Positions 8,149-17,147 of a DNA stretch of 64,000 nt are shown in pieces; position 1 is the first letter of the stretch, and each line of letters starts with the position of its first letter. The position numbers were made by a program, and so were the translations under genes. The DNA comes from UBA5342 sp965662645 (GTDB lineage Bacteria > Bacteroidota > Bacteroidia > Bacteroidales > UBA5342): NCBI GenBank assembly GCA_965662645.1, contig CBFIII010000012.1:24141-88140 (forward strand), written 5' to 3'. The notes below the pieces were generated by a model. It had not been told where the DNA came from. It worked only from the letters and a program-made list of their open reading frames with translations, and searched no databases.

Positions 8149-8493
8149 ATATTTAACACATTATGAACAAAAAAGATTGAAAAATATTTTTCTTTGATGG
8201 ATATAGGGGCTTTTTAGTCATATTAAAAATGGATATATTTCCTCCATTGGCAAGGTATTTGATATTCTGAAACCGAAAATTATAATTTCGGTTTTAATCT
8301 TTATTCTTTAAATCTTGTAAAGAAAGATTGACTCTGTTATTTTTGCATTTAAATCCCGCATTGTGGGTTTTATTTCCAGCACCTTGCTGCGAAAAAAAAG
8401 TGTTTAGAATTGATACTTCGTCTGCTTGCAGCGGGGGTGTTCATTAAATAGAATACATTTAATAGTTATTAAGATAATACAATAAAAACAACT
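8149..8493. other. Non-coding stretch between rpmH and moxR
   Basis: This AT-rich divergent intergenic region holds the imperfect inverted repeat CCGAAAATTATAATTTCGG near 8273-8291 and repeat copy R4 (8351-8450). I see no additional gene. The promoter of the Bat operon must lie here, probably just before or inside R4. Confidence 0.55.
8351..8450 (+). repeat. Dispersed palindromic intergenic repeat, copy R4 (subtype A)
   Basis: It reads AAATCCCGCATTGTGGGTTT, then CACCTTGCTGCGAAAAAA, GTGTTTAGAATTGATACTTC, and CTGCTTGCAGCGGGGGTGTT. It ends 43 bases before the moxR start codon, inside the probable leader or promoter region of the operon. Confidence 0.85.
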
Positions 8494-9489
8494 ATGGACT
8501 ACGCAGTAGATATCAGAGCGCTAAATGAGCGCATTGAGAAAGAAAGTGCCTTTGTTGATTCCATTACAATGGGGATGAGCAAGGTGATTGTAGGTCAAAA
8601 ACATCTGGTTGAATCTCTGTTGATTGGTTTGTTGGCCGATGGACATATTCTATTAGAAGGGGTACCTGGTTTAGCAAAGACATTAGCAATTACTACATTG
8701 TCTGATGTAGTGGATTCTAAATTTAGTCGTATTCAGTTTACACCAGATTTATTACCTGCCGATGTTTTGGGTACTATGATTTATAGCCAGAAGAAGGAAG
8801 AGTTCGTCATTAAGAAAGGACCTATTTTTGCTAATTTTGTTTTGGCTGATGAGATTAACCGTGCGCCAGCAAAAGTGCAGAGTGCTTTGTTAGAAGCCAT
8901 GCAGGAACGTCAAGTCACAATAGGGGAAAATACGTTTACTCTAGAAAAACCATTTTTAGTAATGGCGACTCAAAACCCTATTGAGCAAGAAGGAACTTAT
9001 CCTTTGCCTGAGGCACAAGTCGATCGTTTTATGTTAAAGGTTATCATCGACTATCCTAAGAAAGAAGAAGAAAAAACAATTATACGTCATAACATCGCTA
9101 GTTCTTTCCCTAAAGCAACAGCCGTTTTGAAACCTAGTGATATTTTACGCGCTCGCGAAGTGGTAAAAGAAGTATATCTTGACGAAAAGATTGAGAAATA
9201 TATCGTCGATATCGTTTTTGCATCTCGTTATCCTGCGGATTATGGTATGCCGGAACTAAAGGATATGATTGCTTTTGGTGGTTCTCCTCGTGCTTCTGTA
9301 AGTTTAGCTTTAGCTTCTCGTGCTTATGCTTTTATTAAGCGTCGTGGTTATGTTATTCCCGAAGATGTACGCGCTGTGTGTCATGATGTGATGCGCCACC
9401 GTATTGGTCTTACTTATGAGGCTGAAGCCAATAATATGACTTCCGAAGAAATTGTAAGTGAGATTTTAAATAAAGTAGAAGTGCCTTAA
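8494..9489 (+). CDS. MoxR-family AAA+ ATPase
   Basis: The 331-residue MoxR ATPase has Walker A as GVPGLAKT (about residue 57), Walker B as LADEINRAP, and sensor 1 in MATQNPIEQEGTYPLPEAQVDRF. The C-terminal AAA lid domain is complete. MoxR proteins act as chaperones that activate or insert cofactors into von Willebrand factor A (vWA) proteins, which fits its place at the head of this operon. It precedes a DUF58 protein, a membrane protein, BatA, BatB, an unknown, BatC and BatD, the arrangement first described as an aerotolerance locus in Bacteroides fragilis. Confidence 0.93.
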   Translation: MDYAVDIRALNERIEKESAFVDSITMGMSKVIVGQKHLVESLLIGLLADGHILLEGVPGLAKTLAITTLSDVVDSKFSRIQFTPDLLPADVLGTMIYSQKKEEFVIKKGPIFANFVLADEINRAPAKVQSALLEAMQERQVTIGENTFTLEKPFLVMATQNPIEQEGTYPLPEAQVDRFMLKVIIDYPKKEEEKTIIRHNIASSFPKATAVLKPSDILRAREVVKEVYLDEKIEKYIVDIVFASRYPADYGMPELKDMIAFGGSPRASVSLALASRAYAFIKRRGYVIPEDVRAVCHDVMRHRIGLTYEAEANNMTSEEIVSEILNKVEVP

Positions 9490-9540
9490 AAAGATATCTA
9501 ATGATCTTATGGGTTATTAGAAAATTTTGTTCTTTTTAAA

Positions 9541-9606
9541 TTAATGAACTACCCTGCTATAATCAGATTGGGTATCAAATAATAAAACCCACCATGTGGG
9601 ATTTAA
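9541..9606 (-). repeat. Dispersed palindromic intergenic repeat, copy R5 (subtype A, internally deleted)
   Basis: On the minus strand it reads AAATCCCACATGGTGGGTTT, TTTGATACCC, ATCTGATTATAGCAGGG, GTTCATTAA. It lacks the central GCAGCTTGCTGC block. It lies inside the Bat operon, 12 bases before the DUF58 start. Confidence 0.72.
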
Positions 9607-9618
9607 TTTTACCTCTGG

Positions 9619-10485
9619 ATGGAAACAACAGATTTACTTAAACGGGTCCGGCAAATAGAAATTAAAACGCGAGGTCTCTCCAAGAACATCTTTGCAGGAG
9701 AATATCACTCTGCTTTTAAAGGACGTGGTATGACTTTTAGCGAAGTGCGTGAGTATCAGTATGGCGATGATATTCGTAGTATTGATTGGAATGTTACTGC
9801 GCGTTTTAATAGTCCTTTTATTAAGATCTTTGAAGAAGAGCGAGAACTCACCGTCATGTTACTTGTGGATGTTTCAGGAAGTCGTGAATTCGGGACTTTG
9901 ACACAACTCAAGAAGAATATGATAACTGAGATGGCGGCTACCTTGGCTTTTTCAGCCATTCAGAATAACGATAAAATTGGCATTATCTTTTTTTCTGATA
10001 GGGTTGAGAAATTCATTCCTCCTAAGAAAGGGAAAAGTCATGTGCTTCAGATTATTAGGGAGTTGATTAATTTTTATCCTGAGCATAGGGGGACTAACAT
10101 TTCAGAGGTGTTACGTTATCAGACTAATGTGATAAAGAAACGCTGTACTACTTTTGTTATATCAGATTTTATGGATGATAACATCGAAGATGCTTTGATG
10201 ATTGCTTCCAAAAAACATGATTTAGTAGGTATTCAGGTTTATGATAAGCGTGATGGAGAATTGGCCAATGCTGGTTTAATGAAACTGGTTGATGCTGAAA
10301 ACGGTAAAGATTTGTGGGTAGATACATCTAATAGCTCTGTTCGTCAGCAGTATGCTAAAAGTTGGCACAAACGGCAGGAGGAGTTAAATCGTATCTTTAC
10401 AAAATGTGGTGTGGATAATGTGAGTATCAGGACAGATGAAGATTATGTAAAAGGTTTAATGCAACTTTTTAAAAAGCGGATGTAA
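9619..10485 (+). CDS. DUF58 domain protein of the Bat operon
   Basis: This 288-residue cytoplasmic protein has the DUF58 core near residues 35-60 (GMTFSEVREYQYGDDIRSIDWNVTAR with small gaps) and a vWA-like fold with DVSGS (residues about 91-95), a metal-binding MIDAS motif. DUF58 proteins are regular partners of MoxR ATPases, and the pair is thought to act on neighbouring membrane proteins. The start codon lies 12 bases after repeat R5. The stop codon overlaps the next start by one base (ATG within TAATG), so translation is probably coupled. Confidence 0.9.
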   Translation: METTDLLKRVRQIEIKTRGLSKNIFAGEYHSAFKGRGMTFSEVREYQYGDDIRSIDWNVTARFNSPFIKIFEEERELTVMLLVDVSGSREFGTLTQLKKNMITEMAATLAFSAIQNNDKIGIIFFSDRVEKFIPPKKGKSHVLQIIRELINFYPEHRGTNISEVLRYQTNVIKKRCTTFVISDFMDDNIEDALMIASKKHDLVGIQVYDKRDGELANAGLMKLVDAENGKDLWVDTSNSSVRQQYAKSWHKRQEELNRIFTKCGVDNVSIRTDEDYVKGLMQLFKKRM

Positions 10486-11489
10486 TGTTAAAACAATTTA
10501 TAAATAAAGGATTAGTATTATTGTTACTATTGCCCTCATTGGTTGCTGCTCAGGATGTGAGTGTGAAAGCAAGTATGGACTCTGTTGCAATGCTTATAGG
10601 ACATCAGACCAAGTTGACTCTTGAGATGACAAAACCCAAAGATGCGGACATTTCATTTCCTTTGGTTCTTGATACTTTGATGGATAAAGTAGAAGTGTTG
10701 AAGCGTTCTGCTATTGATACCACTTTTGTGGGGAATGATCGCGAACACCTCACACAGGATTTTGTGATTACTTCTTTTGATAGTGGCTTTTATTACATTC
10801 CTCCTTTTGAGTTTGAGATACAGGCTAATAGTGGTGGTGGCGTTATTAATACCAATCCTTTGGCTTTGAAAATATACACTTATCAGATCGATTCTATCCA
10901 AGGGTTATTTGATCTTAAGCCAGTAAAAAAAATACCATTAACATTTAAGGAAGTACTTCCTTTCCTAAAATGGGGCGGTCTAGCTCTTGTTTTAATTCTT
11001 TTAGGTCTGTGGGCTTATTTACGTTTCAAAAGAGAAGGCGCTGTCTTTGTCCATAAAGAAGAGCCTAAAGAACCTCCATATATTCTGGCTTTTCGTGAGT
11101 TGGAGCGTATTAGGGATGAGAAACTTTGGCAAAAAGGTAAGGAAAAAATATTTTACACTGATCTTACTGATACCTTAAGAACTTATATCGATGGGCGTTT
11201 TCAGGTAGTGGGGATGGAGCAGACTTCTGATGAAATATTAAAAGACATTAAAGGCAAGCTAGAGAAAGATGATTACAAAAAGCTAGAGAGCACATTAAAG
11301 TTAGCCGATCTCGTTAAGTTTGCAAAATTGACTCCTTTAATGGATGAAAGTGAACAGTGTATAAAAGATGCTTATGCCTTTGTGGATCACACTAAGCCTT
11401 CTTTGATAGAAGACGAAGATGAAGATAAAAGTGAAGAAGATGAGCCTAATGACGAAGTAGTAAATAAAGAAAAGCCTGCTGAGGTTTAA
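10485..11489 (+). CDS. Membrane-anchored Bat operon protein (DUF4381-like)
   Basis: The protein of 334 residues has a signal peptide (LLLLLPSLVAAQ), a beta-rich extracytoplasmic part of about 130 residues and one transmembrane helix (about residues 165-182, WGGLALVLILLGLWAYL). A helical cytoplasmic domain follows, with an acidic tail rich in Glu and Asp. This is the usual third gene of Bacteroidota Bat operons, where it is annotated as a BatD-like or DUF4381 protein. Its activity is not known. It overlaps the DUF58 gene by one base and is followed by batA after 13 bases. Confidence 0.75.
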   Translation: MLKQFINKGLVLLLLLPSLVAAQDVSVKASMDSVAMLIGHQTKLTLEMTKPKDADISFPLVLDTLMDKVEVLKRSAIDTTFVGNDREHLTQDFVITSFDSGFYYIPPFEFEIQANSGGGVINTNPLALKIYTYQIDSIQGLFDLKPVKKIPLTFKEVLPFLKWGGLALVLILLGLWAYLRFKREGAVFVHKEEPKEPPYILAFRELERIRDEKLWQKGKEKIFYTDLTDTLRTYIDGRFQVVGMEQTSDEILKDIKGKLEKDDYKKLESTLKLADLVKFAKLTPLMDESEQCIKDAYAFVDHTKPSLIEDEDEDKSEEDEPNDEVVNKEKPAEV

Positions 11490-11502
11490 ATAAAAATATA
11501 TT

Positions 11503-12489
11503 ATGGTGACTTACGCTAATCCAGGAAATTTCTGGTTGTATTTAATTTTTATCCCGATAATAGGATGGTATGTATGGAAACAGCATACGATGAATGCGAC
11601 AATACAAATGTCTTCTTTAAGTCCTTTCACAGGAATGAAGCGTTCGTATAAGTATTACTTACGTCATTTGCCTTTTGTGTTGCGTCTGTTAGCTATTGCT
11701 TTAATAATATTTGTTTTAGCTCGTCCACAATCGACCAATAAATGGAGTAATACGACGACGGAAGGTATTGATATTGTAATGGCTGTCGATTTGTCGGGTA
11801 GTATGCAAGCTCAAGATCTTAAACCTAACCGTTTGCAAGCGGCTATTGATGTAGCTACTGGTTTTGTTGCTGAGCGCAAGAATGATAAAATGGGCTTGGT
11901 GGTATTTGCTGGCGAGAGCTTTACGCAATGTCCGTTAACGACTGATCAATCCGTATTGATTAATCTATTTAAAGCAATTCCTCAGATAGAACTTGAGGAT
12001 GGAACGGCTATTGGGATGGGATTATCTACGGCTATTGCTCGTATTAAAGATAGTGATGCCAAATCTAAAGTTATCATCCTTCTTACCGATGGTGAGAATA
12101 ATGCTGGTGAGATAACGCCTGAAACGGCAGCTGGTATGGCCAAGACATTTGGTATTCGTGTTTATACTATTGGGGTTGGAACCAATGGAACTGCACCATT
12201 TCCTGTTCAGACTGCTTTTGGTGTGAGGTATCAGCAAATTCCTGTAAAGATAGACGAAGACTTATTACGTAAGATTGCTACCGATACGGGTGGTGAATAT
12301 TTTCGTGCTACCGATAATGCAGCATTAGAAGCTATATATGCTAAGATAGATCAGTTGGAGAAAACGAAGATTGAGAAAAAAGAATACAGTAAGAAAACAG
12401 AAGAATATTGGCGTTATGCGATTTTAGCTTTATTCTTATTGTTGGGCGAAATCATATTGCGTCAAACGTTATTGCGCACAGTGCCTTAG
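11503..12489 (+). CDS. batA: BatA, vWA-domain membrane protein
   Basis: The 328-residue protein has an N-terminal hydrophobic region with two likely transmembrane segments (about 10-25 and 53-72), a vWA domain and a C-terminal membrane helix (YAILALFLLLGEIIL). The MIDAS motif DLSGS is at about residue 94, followed by the conserved PNRLQAA and TDGENN. BatA faces the periplasm and is thought to work with BatB and the MoxR ATPase. The Bat operon was linked to aerobic tolerance and to general stress or envelope integrity in several species, but its molecular activity is unsettled. Confidence 0.92.
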   Translation: MVTYANPGNFWLYLIFIPIIGWYVWKQHTMNATIQMSSLSPFTGMKRSYKYYLRHLPFVLRLLAIALIIFVLARPQSTNKWSNTTTEGIDIVMAVDLSGSMQAQDLKPNRLQAAIDVATGFVAERKNDKMGLVVFAGESFTQCPLTTDQSVLINLFKAIPQIELEDGTAIGMGLSTAIARIKDSDAKSKVIILLTDGENNAGEITPETAAGMAKTFGIRVYTIGVGTNGTAPFPVQTAFGVRYQQIPVKIDEDLLRKIATDTGGEYFRATDNAALEAIYAKIDQLEKTKIEKKEYSKKTEEYWRYAILALFLLLGEIILRQTLLRTVP

Positions 12490-12605
12490 TTTATAAGTTG
12501 TATGCACGATCGGTGTATTTATAGTGTTGTTATTTAATTATTAATAAAAACTGGTGGTTTCTATCAGTTTAGGTGTCTCGTAAGAGATCAAAAGAGAATA
12601 CTAAT

Positions 12606-13637
12606 ATGTTTCAATTTGCACATTCAGAAGCACTTTATTTGTTTGCATTGGTGCCTTTATTAATGGCACTTTTTATTTGGGGCCGTGTTCGCCGTAAAAA
12701 ACAGTTGCGTGACTTTGGTGAAGATGATGTTATTGGGCAATTGATGCCCGATGTGTCACCTAAACGACCGGTTTTAAAATTTTACCTTGTATTATTAGGT
12801 GTTGTTGCTATGATTTTTGTGATTGCTGGACCTCAGTTTGGGTCTAAGCTGCAAACGTCTAAGCGTAAGGGGATAGAATTGATTATTGCGTTGGATGTGT
12901 CCAATTCTATGTTAGCTGAGGACATTAAACCTAATCGTTTGGAACGTGCTAAGCAAGCTATATCCCAATTGGTTGATAAGTTAGGAAATGATAAAATAGG
13001 TTTGATTGTTTTTGCAGGAGATGCTTATACGCAATTACCTATTACTACTGATTATGTATCGGCAAAAATGTTTTTATCTACTATTAATACGGGTATTGTA
13101 CCACGACAAGGAACGTCTATTGGTAAAGCCATAGATCTCGGCGTACGTTCGTTTGGCTCACAAGAGGATATGAGTCGTGCTATCATAGTGATAACCGATG
13201 GAGAAAACCACGAAGATGATGCTATAAAAGCGGCTACAGCTGCTCAAGAAAAAGGTATTATTGTATATACCGTAGGTATGGGATCTAAGCAAGGAGCTCC
13301 CATTCCTATTGGAGGTAATAATAACTTTAGGAAAGATAAAGATGGTCATGTAGTTATTACTAAGTTGGATGAAAAAATGTTGCAAGAAATTGCGGTAGCT
13401 GGTGGCGGTAAGAGTATCCGCGCTAATAATACCAAGGTAGGATTATCTGAACTGTTAAAAGATTTGAATAGTCTGGAAAAGAGTGAGATAGAAGCTAAGA
13501 TTTATAGTGAATATGATGACCAATTTCAATGGCTGGCTTGGATTGCTCTTTTGATATTGGTTATTGAAATTTTTGTCTTGGAGCGCAAAAATCGTTATCT
13601 TAAGGATATTAAACTTTTTAAGAATGATGAGCAATAA
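12606..13637 (+). CDS. batB: BatB, vWA-domain membrane protein
   Basis: This paralogue of BatA has 343 residues. It has two N-terminal membrane segments, a vWA domain with MIDAS motif DVSNS near residue 98, then PNRLERAK and TDGENHED, and a C-terminal helix (WLAWIALLILVIEIFVL). The ATG at 12606 is chosen over the GTG at 12573 because BatB proteins begin just before the first membrane helix. The gene starts 116 bases after batA. Its stop overlaps the start of an unknown gene by 11 to 14 bases, which suggests coupled translation. Confidence 0.92.
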   Translation: MFQFAHSEALYLFALVPLLMALFIWGRVRRKKQLRDFGEDDVIGQLMPDVSPKRPVLKFYLVLLGVVAMIFVIAGPQFGSKLQTSKRKGIELIIALDVSNSMLAEDIKPNRLERAKQAISQLVDKLGNDKIGLIVFAGDAYTQLPITTDYVSAKMFLSTINTGIVPRQGTSIGKAIDLGVRSFGSQEDMSRAIIVITDGENHEDDAIKAATAAQEKGIIVYTVGMGSKQGAPIPIGGNNNFRKDKDGHVVITKLDEKMLQEIAVAGGGKSIRANNTKVGLSELLKDLNSLEKSEIEAKIYSEYDDQFQWLAWIALLILVIEIFVLERKNRYLKDIKLFKNDEQ

Positions 13638-14394
13638 ACTTTCACATAAGATACAGTTTACGTTGACGGTTGCCGAAAGTAAACGTCTGATCGCTTTAGG
13701 GCTAAAGAAATATGCTCCTGTGGTTTCTCGTTTGCAACATGGGATTGTTCTTATCACTAAAGGGACTACAAATACCTATGTGGCAAAAGAATTAACCGAT
13801 TTGAGTTTGGCTTCTGGTGATTTTGTAAATGGTCATATTTTGCCGTCAAAGACGATTAAACATTTAGAAAAACAAAAGGCGATATCCGAAATAGTATTGA
13901 AAAAAGGACAATTGCTTGAGGATTCCTTTCCTGAGATATTGGAAATGATGAAGCCTGGTGATGTGATATTTAAAGGTGCTAATATTATTAATTATGCTAA
14001 ACGTCAAGCAGGTGTTGTCATTATGCATCCCAAAGGTGGAACGTGCCACTTGATTGAACCTGCTATAGAAAAGCATCAATTACATTTGATTATTCCGGTA
14101 GGATTAGAAAAAGATAGTAGTGGTGATATCGATATTCTTTCAGAGCAATCGAAAGAACTAAAAGTTAACGCAGATGGAAATGCGCCTTGGATTTGGTCTT
14201 TGAGAGGCGATATTTTTACTGAGATAGAAGCCATAAAACAGTTTGCAAATGTGGCTGTTATTCCAATAGCCAAAGGAGGTATTGCTGGAGCAGAAGGTGC
14301 TGTCACCTTGATTGTTTCTGGTGCCAAAGAAGAAGTAGATATAATAAGTAAAATAGTAGATACAATACAAGGGGAGGTTGATTATGTTGAATAA
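13624..14394 (+). CDS. Uncharacterised soluble protein inside the Bat operon
   Basis: I do not recognise a characterised function. The frame encodes about 256 residues from ATG 13624 (or 13627), with no signal peptide or membrane segment. Visible features are FVNGHILPSK, KPGDVIFKGANII, GGTCHLIEPA, LIIPVGLEKDSSGDID and GDIFTEIEAI. The order DVIFKGAN, then a GGT loop, then IIPVGLEK, then FTEIEAI is like a family of uncharacterised proteins I recall from archaea, Firmicutes and sulfate reducers. That recall cannot be checked here. It overlaps batB upstream and batC downstream (11 bases), so it is a true operon member. Standard Bat operons run directly from batB to batC. Confidence 0.7.
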   Translation: MMSNKLSHKIQFTLTVAESKRLIALGLKKYAPVVSRLQHGIVLITKGTTNTYVAKELTDLSLASGDFVNGHILPSKTIKHLEKQKAISEIVLKKGQLLEDSFPEILEMMKPGDVIFKGANIINYAKRQAGVVIMHPKGGTCHLIEPAIEKHQLHLIIPVGLEKDSSGDIDILSEQSKELKVNADGNAPWIWSLRGDIFTEIEAIKQFANVAVIPIAKGGIAGAEGAVTLIVSGAKEEVDIISKIVDTIQGEVDYVE

Positions 14395-15148
14395 GACAGT
14401 TCGATACAGTTTATTGTTGTTTGTGGTCTGGGGCTTTAGTTTCAGTGTTAATGCTCAGCGTGAACGCTCCATGGCAAGGAAAGGAAATCGTTTTTATGCT
14501 GACTCGGCTTTTACAAAGGCGGAAGTGGCTTATATGAAGGCTTTAAGTGAAAATGCTGATTTTAAAGAGGCTCAGTATAATATGGCTAATACTTCTATTC
14601 GTCAGCAGAAGTTTGATGAGGCTCTAGAACAGTTGGAGGCCTTAAGTGCCGATGCTAGAGAATCTAATGAAGCTGCAGAGATTTATCATAATATGGGGAA
14701 TGCTTATTTAGGAAAATATCAGATCAGTCTTCAGGATCAAGAAAAAGCTAAGTCTGCGGGAGAGATTCTGGATAAAGGAATAGAGGCCTATAAACAATCT
14801 TTACGTTATAATGCGGCAGATGATGAAACACGGTATAATTTAGCTGTAGCTCAAAAATTGAAGAAAGAAGGACCTCCTCCTCAAGATCAACAGCAGAAAC
14901 AAGATCAAAAAGATCAGGATAAGAAAGACCAAGATCAAAAAGAACAGGATCAGAAACAAAACGATCAGCAAAAAGAACAACAAGATAAACAAGATCAGCA
15001 ACAGCAACAACAACCCGATAAGATTTCAAAAGAAGATGCTGAAAAGATTTTGAATGCGATGATGCAGGAAGAAAAGGAATTACAAGAAGATCAAAAAGAG
15101 AAACAAAAAGCGAAAGCTAGAGCTGTAAGGGTAGAGAAAGAATGGTAG
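14384..15148 (+). CDS. batC: BatC, TPR protein with Gln/Asp/Lys-rich tail
   Basis: The 254-residue protein has a signal peptide (LLLFVVWGFSFSVNAQ) and three or four TPR-like helices (about residues 30-165; ADFKEAQYNMAN, AAEIYHNMGNAYLG, DDETRYNLAVAQ). A highly polar low-complexity segment of about 60 residues made of Gln, Lys and Asp follows, then a helical end. This architecture is typical of BatC. It probably scaffolds BatA/BatB in the periplasm. The ATG at 14384 is preferred to TTG 14378. It overlaps the unknown gene before it, and batD follows after 83 bases with its own -7 box. Confidence 0.88.
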   Translation: MLNKTVRYSLLLFVVWGFSFSVNAQRERSMARKGNRFYADSAFTKAEVAYMKALSENADFKEAQYNMANTSIRQQKFDEALEQLEALSADARESNEAAEIYHNMGNAYLGKYQISLQDQEKAKSAGEILDKGIEAYKQSLRYNAADDETRYNLAVAQKLKKEGPPPQDQQQKQDQKDQDKKDQDQKEQDQKQNDQQKEQQDKQDQQQQQQPDKISKEDAEKILNAMMQEEKELQEDQKEKQKAKARAVRVEKEW

Positions 15149-15189
15149 GCTTCTTTTTTTAAAATTGCCAGTATTTCTTATTATTCAAT

Positions 15190-15197
15190 TACCTTTG
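15190..15197 (+). promoter_or_regulatory. -7 box upstream of batD
   Basis: TACCTTTG matches TAnnTTTG and lies 34 bases before the batD ATG, with TTG at 15165-15167 as a possible -33 element at slightly long spacing (22 bases). batD may have its own promoter within the operon. Confidence 0.5.
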
Positions 15198-15231
15198 CAT
15201 CTTAATTTTAATTCGAAAGGAAATCGGAAAA

Positions 15232-17028
15232 ATGAAGCGTAATTATTTAATTTTATTTTTCTTATTAGTTATAACATTACTGAACGCACAAGACGTAAGT
15301 TTTACTGCTTCAGCTCCTTCTGCTGTTGTGGTTGGCACTCAGTTTCGTTTAACTTATAAGCTAACAGCTGATGGTGAGGATTTAAGAGCTCCATCATTTA
15401 CTAACTTTAGACATTTAGCAGGACCTAGTACCTCTAGTTCTTCTAGTATTTCTATTGTTAATGGCAAGATGACTAAGGAGGTAGCTAATACCTATACTTA
15501 TGTTTTGATGGCAGAGAATGAAGGCACTTTCACTATTGCGCCAGCGAGTGTAAAAGTGAAAGGGAAAGTCTATAAAACAAATACTCTTACTGTTAAAGTA
15601 CTAAAAGAAGAAAGTCAAGCTGCCGCTAAAGTGCAAAAAAGCACTGGAGGTATTTCATCTGATGATGTTTTTCTGAAAACAACAGTGACTAAGCATCATG
15701 TGTATCAACAAGAGTATTTGGTGGCTACCGTGAAACTCTATACCCGTGTTAATATTGGGGGTGTTGATAATGTGGAATTTCCTGATTATAATGGTTTTTT
15801 AGCCTATGATTTAGTTAAGCCTTCTCAAATTAATTACACTGTAGAGAATGTAGATGGAAGGAATTATAATGCTGCAATTTTACGCCAAACCTTGCTTTAT
15901 CCCCAGCGTAGTGGTCAGTTAAAAATTGATGTAGCACATCTCGATGCTGTTGTTCGAATTCGTTCTAACAGAGGACAGCAAGATTTATTTGGGGATTTCT
16001 TTTCAACGTATCAGGATGTTCGTAAGTCGCTTAAGACTAAACCTCAAACGATAACTGTGGATCCTTTCCCTGCTGGGCGTCCAGATTCTTTTTCGGGTAT
16101 TTCAACTACTGGATTGACGGTAAAATCTTCATTAGACAAGACTACTGTTAAGGCCAATGAACCTGTTACACTGAAGATAACTATCAGTGGAAATGGTAAC
16201 CTTAAATTGATTAATACACCAGAGATTGCTTTTCCTGCCGATTTTGAAGCGTATGATCCTAAAGTGGTCAATAATCTTTCCAATACAAAAGCTGGAGTCA
16301 CTGGCTCTCGTACTTTTGAGTATTTGGTAATACCTCGTTATGCTGGCGATTTTAAGATCCCTTCTTATACGTTGAGTTATTTTGATCTTAAAAGTAAGAC
16401 TTATAAAAGTGTTACCACTTCTGATTATGATCTAAAAGTAGAGAAAGGAGAAGGTGATGAAAATGCTGCGCCTACTTCAACTTTTGCTAATAAAGAAAAT
16501 GTAAAATTTTTAGGAAAAGATATTCGTTTTATAAAAACAGGATCTATTGAGCTTTTGCCAAAAGACCATTATTTAATTGCTAAGCCTTGGTTTTTATGGT
16601 GTTATATTCTTATTTCGTTTCTTTCTGTTGTTCTTATTCTTCTTTTCAAAACTGTGCGTAAGAATAATGCTGATGTGGTGAAAGTAAAAAACAAGAAAGC
16701 TAATAAGATGGCTCAAAAACGTATGAAGATAGCTCGTCAACTGATGAATCAATCAGAGAATGAGAAATTCTACGAAGAAGTATTGAATGCTTTGTGGGGT
16801 TATCTTAGTAATAAATTGAATTTGCCTGCTTCTCAACATAACCGCGACAGAGTGAAAGAATTGTTGCGCGATAGACAGGTGGATGAAACGTATATCACGG
16901 AGATGAATGACCTTTTGGATATGTGTGAGTTTGCACGCTATGCGCCATCGGCAGTAAGTGCTAGTAACCAAAATATTTATGATCGATCAGTCGATTTAAT
17001 TAGTAATTTAGACAATTCAGTCAAATAA
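15232..17028 (+). CDS. batD: BatD, oxygen-tolerance family protein
   Basis: The 598-residue protein has a signal peptide (LILFFLLVITLLNAQ) and a long beta-rich extracytoplasmic part (about 20-450) made of Ig-like repeats, as in the BatD family. A transmembrane helix (about 463-482, WFLWCYILISFLSVVLILLF) and a helical cytoplasmic domain (about 490-598) with conserved helices such as FYEEVLNALWGYLSNKLNLP follow. BatD is a membrane partner of BatA and BatB. The gene ends the Bat operon: the batE found in some relatives is absent and an ABC exporter follows after 119 bases. Confidence 0.9.
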   Translation: MKRNYLILFFLLVITLLNAQDVSFTASAPSAVVVGTQFRLTYKLTADGEDLRAPSFTNFRHLAGPSTSSSSSISIVNGKMTKEVANTYTYVLMAENEGTFTIAPASVKVKGKVYKTNTLTVKVLKEESQAAAKVQKSTGGISSDDVFLKTTVTKHHVYQQEYLVATVKLYTRVNIGGVDNVEFPDYNGFLAYDLVKPSQINYTVENVDGRNYNAAILRQTLLYPQRSGQLKIDVAHLDAVVRIRSNRGQQDLFGDFFSTYQDVRKSLKTKPQTITVDPFPAGRPDSFSGISTTGLTVKSSLDKTTVKANEPVTLKITISGNGNLKLINTPEIAFPADFEAYDPKVVNNLSNTKAGVTGSRTFEYLVIPRYAGDFKIPSYTLSYFDLKSKTYKSVTTSDYDLKVEKGEGDENAAPTSTFANKENVKFLGKDIRFIKTGSIELLPKDHYLIAKPWFLWCYILISFLSVVLILLFKTVRKNNADVVKVKNKKANKMAQKRMKIARQLMNQSENEKFYEEVLNALWGYLSNKLNLPASQHNRDRVKELLRDRQVDETYITEMNDLLDMCEFARYAPSAVSASNQNIYDRSVDLISNLDNSVK

Positions 17029-17063
17029 TTATTATATAGAGTGTAAGGATGAAAGTAATACCT

Positions 17064-17071
17064 TATTTTTG
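17064..17071 (+). promoter_or_regulatory. -7 box upstream of the ABC exporter
   Basis: TATTTTTG fits TAnnTTTG and lies 77 bases before the exporter start codon. I see no clear -33 element. Confidence 0.35.
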
Positions 17072-17147
17072 CCGCGATAGTGTTTGATATGTTTACTGGG
17101 GGCATTCTTTTTGTCTCGTGACTTTTTTTTAAACTAAGACAAAATTA

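Noticed and set aside
12573..12605. GTG start for batB
   Set aside because: The extra 11 residues are polar and unlike BatB N-termini; ATG 12606 begins just before the first membrane helix.
14880..15030. Gln/Asp/Lys-rich part of batC as a frameshift artefact
   Set aside because: The frame stays open and the helical end after it fits BatC; such low-complexity segments are usual in this family.
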